Shown piece after piece: positions 1-5,475 of a stretch of DNA of 6,421 bases (positions are counted from its first letter, which is position 1; the number at the start of each line of letters is the position of its first letter). The DNA comes from Candidatus Scatousia excrementipullorum. GTDB lineage: Bacteria > Cyanobacteriota > Vampirovibrionia > Gastranaerophilales > Gastranaerophilaceae. The translations under genes were made by a program, and so were the position numbers. The notes under the pieces are model-generated. The model made no database searches. It was given only the letters and a program-made list of their open reading frames with translations, and was not told the origin of the DNA. Location of the stretch: contig JADIND010000021.1 of the NCBI GenBank assembly GCA_017694215.1, forward strand, positions 1 to 6,421, read 5' to 3'.

Positions 1-1119
1 TTAAAACTGTACAATAAAAATGAGAATAAAGAAATTGAATTTATACTATGTTTTCCTATAACACGAACATTATCGCTGGGAGAAAAAATATTTTCACTAA
101 GAAACGTATATAAAAACAATAAAAAACACAAAGTCATAACGGTATTGGGCTTACAACTCAAAATCAGAAAGAAAACAAAACTGGAAAAACTTTTAGCACG
201 TAAATACGACCCGAATCTTTCGCTCGAAGATAAAAAATATATTATTGAGCATCAGTTTGAAAGAGCTGTCGGTTATAAACCCAATATTGATAACCCGAGA
301 AGTTTCAACGAAAAACTTCAATGGCTCAAACTTTATAACGAAGACCCGCTTTTGACTAAATGTGCTGATAAATATCTGGTCAGAGACTACGTTAAAGAAA
401 AAATCGGGGAAGAATACCTAATCCCTCTCTTAGGCGTCTGGGATTCACCTGATGATATTGATTTTGACAAACTTCCAAACCAATTTGTACTAAAAGTTAA
501 CTGGGGCTGGGGACAAAATATTATTGTCAAAGATAAATCTAAACTGAATATTGAAGAAGCTAAAGATAAACTAAAAGAATGGCTAAGACCAGAGTCAAAT
601 CACTATTATGCAAACTTTGAATGGTGTTATAAAAATATTCAGCCTAAAATCATTGCAGAACAGTTTATACAACAGTTAAATAATGATTTATATGATTATA
701 AATTCTTTTGTTTTAATGGAAAATTTGAAGTTTTAGAAATTATCTCCAGTCGTTTTACAAAGCAAGCCAATAATTTCTTTGATAAAAATTTGAAAAGACT
801 GGATGTTTATTATGGAGGTAAAGGGCATTCAGAAATTGATATTAAAAGAGATAATGTGACTAAAATGCAAATTTTAGCAGAAAAGCTTGCATTACCATTT
901 TATTTTGCAAGAATAGATTTTTACAATATTGATGACAAAATCTATTTAGGAGAAATTACGTTTTACAGTTCAAGCGGAATGGGTAAATTTGAACCTGTAG
1001 AATATGATTACAAACTCGGGGAAATGCTTACCCTGCCTACATCTCAGAGCAAGGGGGGGGGGCTAAGCTCTGCAACTGATTCAGTTCAGGCGGAACAAAC
1101 TTTAATAACTAAAATATAG
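1..1119 (+). CDS. TupA-like ATP-grasp domain protein, 5' end outside window, with linker at its N-terminal side
   Basis: The frame is open from base 1, so the TTG at 145 is probably not the start and 372 residues of a longer protein are visible. Residues 28-57 form a basic linker (see 82-171). The ATP-grasp domain follows. It shows the TupA-like opening RSFNEKLQWLKLYN, the stretch GEEYLIPLLGVW, a strand plus glycine-rich loop (FVLKVNWGWGQNIIVKDK), IIAEQFI, DYKFFCFNGK, and the metal-site region RIDFYN...LGEITFY. Enzymes of this fold ligate a carboxylate to an amine using ATP; TupA-like members are common in capsule, teichuronic and O-antigen clusters. Substrate cannot be told. The domain normally ends near the LTLP at about 1030-1041. 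The remaining 26 residues are an unusual tail encoded by G+C-rich DNA containing ten G. What lies upstream is unknown; by analogy with the next gene it may be a glycosyltransferase domain. Confidence 0.85.
   Translation, partial: LKLYNKNENKEIEFILCFPITRTLSLGEKIFSLRNVYKNNKKHKVITVLGLQLKIRKKTKLEKLLARKYDPNLSLEDKKYIIEHQFERAVGYKPNIDNPRSFNEKLQWLKLYNEDPLLTKCADKYLVRDYVKEKIGEEYLIPLLGVWDSPDDIDFDKLPNQFVLKVNWGWGQNIIVKDKSKLNIEEAKDKLKEWLRPESNHYYANFEWCYKNIQPKIIAEQFIQQLNNDLYDYKFFCFNGKFEVLEIISSRFTKQANNFFDKNLKRLDVYYGGKGHSEIDIKRDNVTKMQILAEKLALPFYFARIDFYNIDDKIYLGEITFYSSSGMGKFEPVEYDYKLGEMLTLPTSQSKGGGLSSATDSVQAEQTLITKI
82..171 (+). other. Inter-domain linker module, copy 1
   Basis: Encodes EKIFSLRN, a variable stretch, then KKHKVITVLGLQLKIRKK. 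It aligns with the linker at 2058-2150 in the pattern IFSxxN, N, KKxK, T, GL, K, at nearly the same spacing. It is basic and weakly hydrophobic. Short segments of this kind (HKVITILGIKIK-like) are, from general knowledge, often found near the ends of bacterial surface-polysaccharide glycosyltransferases. A role as membrane-surface contact or domain joint is inference. Confidence 0.6.
1045..1072 (+). repeat. Poly-G tract (10 G) flanked by 6-bp inverted repeat
   Basis: Bases 1053-1062 are ten consecutive G, very unusual in this AT-rich DNA. They are bracketed by CAGAGC (1045-1050) and GCTCTG (1067-1072), an exact inverted repeat. The tract lies in the reading frame of the ATP-grasp gene. With ten G the protein ends in an 18-residue tail after GGG. 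With nine G it would stop at once (ggc taa). With eleven it would end AKLCN (tga at 1077-1079). Long G tracts are classic slippage sites for phase variation; that this one varies is not shown here. Confidence 0.7.
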
Positions 1120-1126
1120 AAATACT

Positions 1127-1159
1127 AAGTCAGAGTATAAAAAATACTCTGACTTTTTT
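1127..1159 (+). terminator. Rho-independent terminator after the ATP-grasp gene
   Basis: A perfect 12-bp stem pairs 1127-1138 (AAGTCAGAGTAT) with 1144-1155, with a loop of five A. Six T (1154-1159) run from the end of the stem. It starts 8 bases after the stop codon. It should end most transcripts of the first gene, yet the next start codon is only 26 bases further on. Confidence 0.88.
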
Positions 1160-1185
1160 CGTGTAAATAGAATGAAAGGTTTGAA

Positions 1186-1848
1186 ATGAAAAAAAATAAA
1201 ATAAAGATCTTGGTCTGTTACCACAAGAAAGACAAATTATTTAAAAACGATGTATTGGTTCCCGTCCATTGCGGAAGAGCCTTAGCCTGCGAAGCATCCA
1301 AAGACGGAAAAATGAGTGAACAAGATTACCAGTGGATGCTGGATAACATGATTGGCGATGACACCGATGATAATATTTCTGAATTAAATCGGGATATTAA
1401 CGAATGGTCTGCTATATATTGGGCATGGAAAAATTATGACAAACTCGGTAATCCGGATTACATTGGCTTATGCCATTACAGAAGATTATTTGATTTTTCG
1501 GATGTCATAAAAACCACAAACTATTCCCTGTTAAACAGATTAGGTTTAAACAAAAAGGATTTGAATAAATTATTATCTAAGTATGATTTTGTATATAGAG
1601 AAGGTTTTAAAGTTCATGATAATACTCAGCATACATTTGATTATTACCAGCTAAATGTTAATTTATCTGAAAATTATCACTCAATTTTATACAAACAATT
1701 TCAAAAATTTGAAAATGAACAAGTTTTTTATGCCGGAAATATGTTTATTATGAAAAAAGATGATTTTTTCAATTATTGTGAAAATGTTTTTCCGCTGATG
1801 TTCGACTTCCTAAACAAACCTAAAGATGAAGTCAATCAAAATTTTTAA
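1186..1848 (+). CDS. DUF4422-type glycosyltransferase, N-terminal part of a frameshifted gene
   Basis: Residues 1-220 carry the hallmarks of the DUF4422 family, putative glycosyltransferases of surface-polysaccharide clusters. These are an N-terminal strand KIKILVCYHKKD, PVHCGRAL (about 27-34), SELNRDINEWSAIYWAWKNY (65-84), the signature DYIGLCHYRRLF (91-102), and GNMFIMKKDDFFNYCE (184-199). The family usually runs on for some 60-80 more residues, and these are found in the next frame at 1845-2040. The TAA at 1846-1848 therefore truncates the domain. The start is supported by GAAAGG at 1174-1179, six bases before the ATG. Eight A follow the start codon (1189-1196). No signal peptide or membrane helix is seen, which fits a cytoplasmic or membrane-associated transferase. 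Donor and acceptor are unknown; a galactofuranose donor is possible because glf is adjacent. Confidence 0.82.
   Translation: MKKNKIKILVCYHKKDKLFKNDVLVPVHCGRALACEASKDGKMSEQDYQWMLDNMIGDDTDDNISELNRDINEWSAIYWAWKNYDKLGNPDYIGLCHYRRLFDFSDVIKTTNYSLLNRLGLNKKDLNKLLSKYDFVYREGFKVHDNTQHTFDYYQLNVNLSENYHSILYKQFQKFENEQVFYAGNMFIMKKDDFFNYCENVFPLMFDFLNKPKDEVNQNF
1839..1845 (+). other. Candidate -1 slippery heptamer A-AAT-TTT / frameshift point
   Basis: In the upstream frame the codons are caa aat ttt taa. The bases a-aat-ttt fit the X-XXY-YYZ pattern of -1 slippery sites. Sliding back one base gives ...NF then LNAVKLK and joins the downstream frame exactly. Equally, one T lost from a run of six (five remain, 1842-1846) would explain it as mutation or sequence error. 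No clear stimulatory stem-loop follows and no internal Shine-Dalgarno precedes it. Confidence 0.5.
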
Positions 1849-1865
1849 ATGCAGTAAAACTTAAA

Positions 1866-2846
1866 ATGGCTCCTGAAAGATACCAGAAACTTAAAGAAAA
1901 AAGTGACAAAAATAACAACTGGTATCCTAGAATGACCGGCTATATGTTGGAATACATTTCCTCTTTTTATTTTATGCATTTAATGGATATTTATAAAAAC
2001 AAAGCTTTATCCGGACATATATATACACCTACTAATGAAAGGAGATCAAAATTGTTAGATACTATATTTTCTGTAAAAAACCAAACGATTAATTCCAAAA
2101 AATACAAAATTGTTACAATAGCTGGTTTAAAATTCAAACATAAACTATCAAGTACCACATCTTCCAATACAATAAATCTAAATGATTATAACAATGCATA
2201 TAGTGGTTATTTAGACCCTATCAAAATATCAAGCGGTAATGAAATAATAAAAATTATCAAGCAATATTATACCCCAAAATCCGTAATTGATATAGGGTGT
2301 GGTAAAGGTATGTTTTTAAAATGCTGGAAAGATTCCGGTGTTGAAACCATCGCAGGAATTGACGGGAACACACTGGATAACATAGATTTATTCATTGACC
2401 GAAAATTTATTCAAATAGCGAATCTGGAAACTTATGAAAATGTAAATAATACAAAATATGATTTGGCAATGTCATTAGAAGTTGCAGAACATTTACATCC
2501 TGAAAACGCCGCTCATTTTGTTAAATTATTAACCGGTTATTCTGATTTTATATTATTTTCCGCGGCAATACCTTATCAAGCTGGTCTTCACCATATTAAT
2601 TGCCAACCTTTAAAATATTGGGTTGATTTATTTAATAAAGAAAATTTTGTATGTTTTGACTTCATTAGACCTCAGTTATTTGCTAATCATGAAAAAGTTA
2701 AAAGTTTTTACATACAAAATATCTTATTCTTTGTAAATAAAGAAAGGGCAAATCAATTAACTCAATTTAATTTATCTCCGACCACAAATCCTCTAATGTT
2801 TTATCATGCTGACAGGGTAAATATATTGATGGGAAAAGAAAAATAA
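1866..2846 (+). CDS. C-terminal part of the same gene: end of DUF4422 domain, linker, and SAM-dependent methyltransferase
   Basis: The open frame already begins before this ATG and reads LNAVKLK directly out of the upstream gene's slip point. Residues 1-55 (KLKEKSD...YPRMTGYMLEYISSFYF) look like the missing end of DUF4422. Residues 65-95 are the linker resembling 82-171. Residues about 110-326 are a class I methyltransferase. It has motif I VIDIGCGKG (140-148), the acidic end of strand two at GIDGN (D166), the strand-4 motif DLAMSLEVAEHL (199-210), and HHINCQP (242-248). It would methylate a sugar or glycan using S-adenosylmethionine; the target is unknown. No Shine-Dalgarno precedes the ATG at 1866, so independent translation there is doubtful. 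A TTG at 2052 with a strong Shine-Dalgarno could give the methyltransferase alone. Joined with 1186-1848 the product would be about 553 residues. Confidence 0.78.
   Translation: MAPERYQKLKEKSDKNNNWYPRMTGYMLEYISSFYFMHLMDIYKNKALSGHIYTPTNERRSKLLDTIFSVKNQTINSKKYKIVTIAGLKFKHKLSSTTSSNTINLNDYNNAYSGYLDPIKISSGNEIIKIIKQYYTPKSVIDIGCGKGMFLKCWKDSGVETIAGIDGNTLDNIDLFIDRKFIQIANLETYENVNNTKYDLAMSLEVAEHLHPENAAHFVKLLTGYSDFILFSAAIPYQAGLHHINCQPLKYWVDLFNKENFVCFDFIRPQLFANHEKVKSFYIQNILFFVNKERANQLTQFNLSPTTNPLMFYHADRVNILMGKEK
2038..2054 (+). promoter_or_regulatory. Internal Shine-Dalgarno with in-frame TTG start at the linker
   Basis: AAAGGAGAT begins at 2038 and its GGAG (2041-2044) lies seven bases before the TTG at 2052-2054, which is in frame with the methyltransferase. 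This is the best ribosome binding site in the frameshifted gene. It falls just before the linker (residue 63 of the downstream frame). Use of this start would yield a linker-plus-methyltransferase protein of 264 residues. The purine run also encodes ERRS, so chance is possible. Confidence 0.45.
2058..2150 (+). other. Inter-domain linker module, copy 2
   Basis: Encodes DTIFSVKN, a short variable stretch, then KKYKIVTIAGLKFKHK. It matches the linker at 82-171, sharing IFS, N, KK-K, T, GL and K positions. Here it separates a DUF4422 domain from a methyltransferase; the first copy precedes an ATP-grasp domain. Confidence 0.6.
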
Positions 2847-2853
2847 TAGAAAC

Positions 2854-2881
2854 AACGTGCGGCGGGTACCGCCGCACGTTT
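2854..2881. terminator. Hairpin terminator between convergent genes
   Basis: A perfect 12-bp, strongly G+C-rich stem (AACGTGCGGCGG, 2854-2865, with 2869-2880) has a 3-base loop. It lies between the methyltransferase stop (2846) and the glf stop (2886). On the plus strand only three T end the stem. On the minus strand the stem is followed by T-rich sequence (TTGTTTCTATTATTTTTC). It probably acts in both directions, better for glf. Confidence 0.8.
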
Positions 2882-2885
2882 ACAC

Positions 2886-3998
2886 TTATTTCAAAATATT
2901 TTTCATCAGTTTCAGAGCTCTGTCAACTGCCAGATCCATGTTGTAGTATTTGTAATCTCCCAGACGTCCGAAGAAATAAACATTATCCAATTTTTCCGCA
3001 TCTGCAAGATATTTCTTATACAGTGCCTCATTCTCTGTTCCAACTATCGGGTAATATCTTTCATTTTGACCGTTTACGAATTTTTGCGGATATTCGATTG
3101 AAATTACGGTCTTATCAGATTTTTCGTTCAAGAAATACTTATGTTCCGTAATCCTTGTAAAATCATAGTTATTAGGATAATTTGTAACAACAGTCCTCTG
3201 ATAATATTCAACATCTCTTGTCTGCACATCAAATCTGAGACTTCTATACGGGAGTTCCCCGTATTTGTAATTGAAATATTCATCAATAGCACCGGTATAA
3301 AAAACTCTTTTCCAATCTTTTTTAAGATATTCCGAAGCTTCAGTTTTTAATTTAACTTCAATATTTCTATGGTCAAACATCTTTTTAATCATAGCTGTAT
3401 AACCTTTCAGCGGAATCCCCTGATATTTGTCATCGAAATATCTTGTGTCATGGTTAATCTGTACCGGAACTCTTGCTGTAATAGAAAAATCTATATCTTC
3501 AGGTTTTGCATCCCACTGTTTCATAGTATAATTTTTGAATACGTTTTCATAAACATATTCTGCAAGAAATTTCAAATCTTTATCATCATTATTCTTTAAT
3601 TCAAGAATAGAAACCTTAACGTTGTAACCGTATTTTTCAACCAGTTTATTTTCAAGTCTTTCTGCCATTGCAGGAGAAAATAATTCATAAATGGTCGCAA
3701 GTGAAAAAGGAAGACTAACCGGTTTGCCCTCAATAATTACATTAGGTTTGAGGAAAAAATAATTCCACTGTGTAAATTTAGAAAGATAATCCCAAACCTC
3801 TTTTATTCTGGTATGGAAAATATGCGGTCCGTACTTGTGGATATGAATATTATTTTCATCTTTGTAATCATATACATTGCCTGCAATGTGGTCTTTTCTG
3901 TCAATTACTAAAACTTTTTCTCCGTTTTCAGCCAGAATATTTGCAGCAACCGCTCCTGATAAACCCGCACCTACAATTAAATTAGTTTCTTTTTCCAT
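2886..3998 (-). CDS. glf: UDP-galactopyranose mutase
   Basis: This 370-residue flavoenzyme interconverts UDP-galactopyranose and UDP-galactofuranose in the cytoplasm, supplying the galactofuranose donor for capsule or O-antigen. The length is typical of bacterial Glf. Visible features are the FAD-binding loop LIVGAGLSGAVAA (7-19), the glycine-rich DHIAGNVYD (36-44), KYGPHIFHT (55-63), the substrate-lid motif YTMKQW (157-162, with the conserved tryptophan), ARVPVQ (175-180), FTRITEHK (280-287), and the C-terminal FGRLGDYKYYNMD (343-355) with the active-site arginine and tyrosines. No key residue is missing. The start is fixed by AAGGAG (plus-strand 4007-4012) eight bases upstream of the ATG. 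It is convergent with the methyltransferase gene and divergent from the 4083 gene. It is transcribed alone from its own promoter. Confidence 0.97.
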   Translation of the reverse strand: MEKETNLIVGAGLSGAVAANILAENGEKVLVIDRKDHIAGNVYDYKDENNIHIHKYGPHIFHTRIKEVWDYLSKFTQWNYFFLKPNVIIEGKPVSLPFSLATIYELFSPAMAERLENKLVEKYGYNVKVSILELKNNDDKDLKFLAEYVYENVFKNYTMKQWDAKPEDIDFSITARVPVQINHDTRYFDDKYQGIPLKGYTAMIKKMFDHRNIEVKLKTEASEYLKKDWKRVFYTGAIDEYFNYKYGELPYRSLRFDVQTRDVEYYQRTVVTNYPNNYDFTRITEHKYFLNEKSDKTVISIEYPQKFVNGQNERYYPIVGTENEALYKKYLADAEKLDNVYFFGRLGDYKYYNMDLAVDRALKLMKNILK

Positions 3999-4022
3999 AT
4001 CTAAAACTCCTTTTCCGGAATT

Positions 4023-4031
4023 ATTATAACA
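4023..4031 (-). promoter_or_regulatory. Extended -10 promoter of glf
   Basis: On the minus strand the sequence reads TGTTATAAT, an exact TGn-TATAAT extended -10 element. A good -35 is not visible at 16-18 bases, as is usual when the TG is present. Transcription would begin near 4016, giving a leader of about 18 bases that contains the AAGGAG site. The flanking palindromic bases ATGTACAT and ACATATGT (4031-4042) could be an operator, but this is speculation. Confidence 0.7.
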
Positions 4032-4082
4032 TGTACATATGTGGAATGATATTTATTTATAAAAAGAAATAATATAGTCATT

Positions 4083-5393
4083 ATGAATTACGTAAATAAA
4101 CTATTGGAAGCATTAGGACATAATAAACATCTGCATTTTGACATCTGGACACAAAAACATGAATATGTTTCCGGAAACAAAAAATGGCTCGGGAATATCC
4201 TGCCTTATGAAATTCTTGAAAGAAGTGTCAAAAAAGCTGTTGAATCGCTTGTTACTCTTTGTGAATGCGAAGAGTTTTTTACAGAGTTTCCTGATAATAT
4301 TGAGACTCCGAATTACGGGGACACCTGGGGAAGACTTGCTAATTATATAGAGATAAATAACCGTGCCATTGCTGAAATGGAAGGGAATCGAACAAAAAAC
4401 GGTATTTTAAGTGCCATAAAAATACTTCCTGCAATTCCTCCGTCTGCAAAAAGCTGGGCAAACTGCATAATTCTTTCGCAAATTTTCCCGAATATTTTTG
4501 GTGACGGGTATAATAAAGGGCCTTTTGAAGAAAATTCCATATATGGGATAAAACTTAATACAGGATACAGTGGAAACATCATTGACTATGAGATTACGGA
4601 TAAAATAACAGCAGAAGAACAGTTTCATGCTTTCAACAACCTCGCACATTTTCACGGGCTGAAAACAGGATTCAGAACAGTAATTTCGGCAGATCAGATA
4701 AAGGTCTGCTATCCTGACAGAGAAGAAGGGTTCAACTGGTGCAATCCTGAACATCAGGAAATTTTTATTAATGAACACGTCAAACTTATAAATATGGGAT
4801 TTGAATGTATTTTTATAGATTCCGCAAAACACATCGGAGGATATGAATGTGAAAATTACACAGGAGTCGGCGACCTTCCTGAATACGGACAAATGCAGTA
4901 TATCTTACAACAGATAAGAGAACGCTCCGGAATGACAACATTAAGTTTTGTCGGAGAAAAAAGCACCGGAGATTTTGAAAGATATAAAAATTTGGGACTC
5001 ACGGCTGGCACTGCATTTGTAAATCCTGATGATTTTGAAAATGTAAAACAGTGGTCAGAAAAACTTAAATATAACAGAGAATACGCCCCGGGGATTGAAG
5101 TTTCTAATGACAATGACACCGGCGGTTCAAGATATGAAGACCGTTTGAACAGGATACACACCTGTCTTTTCGGTTACGAATACTCGAGCGACAAACTACC
5201 GAGCTTTATGCAGATGGAAGATTTATTCCCGCTGCGATACGACACAAGCACCCATCATCTTATGATGACAAACCCTTCATATTCAACTGACGGTACTCCC
5301 GAAAGCCATTTTGAAAATCTTTTTACCAAAGATGACGGCAGAAATTATAATGCCAAAGTGTCTGAATTATTCAAAAACGCATTAAATCTTTAA
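4083..5393 (+). CDS. Uncharacterised 436-residue protein, possibly a degenerate GH13-like TIM-barrel
   Basis: I do not recognise a named family. The pattern of strands and motifs recalls alpha-amylase (GH13) barrels: HLHFDIW (16-22) as strand 1, FHGLKTGFRTVIS (190-202) as strand 3, and NPEHQEIF...NMGFECIFIDSAKHIGGY (221-254) like the nucleophile region, with D246 and KH at 249-250. LSFVGEKS (287-294) is like the acid/base region, with E292. EVSNDNDTGGSR (339-350) resembles the NHDT region, with D345. The arginine two residues before the nucleophile, nearly invariant in GH13, is phenylalanine (F244), so activity is uncertain. No signal peptide or membrane segment is seen, suggesting a cytoplasmic protein. 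No Shine-Dalgarno precedes the ATG; TATAAA at 4058-4063 is a weak -10 candidate. No terminator is evident after it. It is divergent from glf. Confidence 0.75.
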   Translation: MNYVNKLLEALGHNKHLHFDIWTQKHEYVSGNKKWLGNILPYEILERSVKKAVESLVTLCECEEFFTEFPDNIETPNYGDTWGRLANYIEINNRAIAEMEGNRTKNGILSAIKILPAIPPSAKSWANCIILSQIFPNIFGDGYNKGPFEENSIYGIKLNTGYSGNIIDYEITDKITAEEQFHAFNNLAHFHGLKTGFRTVISADQIKVCYPDREEGFNWCNPEHQEIFINEHVKLINMGFECIFIDSAKHIGGYECENYTGVGDLPEYGQMQYILQQIRERSGMTTLSFVGEKSTGDFERYKNLGLTAGTAFVNPDDFENVKQWSEKLKYNREYAPGIEVSNDNDTGGSRYEDRLNRIHTCLFGYEYSSDKLPSFMQMEDLFPLRYDTSTHHLMMTNPSYSTDGTPESHFENLFTKDDGRNYNAKVSELFKNALNL

Positions 5394-5475
5394 TGCAACA
5401 TTTTCTCATTCCTTTCGTCAGAAATTTATAAAAGAAGATTTACATTTTTATAAAAATAGATGAGAGGGATTTGGA

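Noticed and set aside
78..93. Internal ribosome site before the first linker, by analogy with 2038-2054
   Set aside because: A GGGAG is present at 78-82, but the in-frame codons that follow (ata, ttt) are not usable starts.
1149..1173. Promoter for the DUF4422 gene (CTGACT ... TAGAAT)
   Set aside because: Spacing between the two boxes is about 13 bases, and the first box is part of the terminator stem.
3141..3599. Two short plus-strand open frames inside glf
   Set aside because: They lie antisense to a fully conserved glf, have I/F/C-rich translations typical of antisense shadow frames, and lack their own context.
4343..5161. Minus-strand open frames of 79, 161 and 101 codons and a plus-strand 70-codon frame inside the 4083 gene
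   Set aside because: They overlap a long coherent 436-residue frame, and their translations show no domain or start signal.
5425..5454. Inverted repeat TTTATAAAA / TTTTATAAA as a terminator after the 4083 gene
   Set aside because: The 9-bp stem is entirely A/T with a 12-base loop and is followed by A rather than T, so it is too weak. It may only reflect promoter-like AT sequence ahead of the sigma gene.
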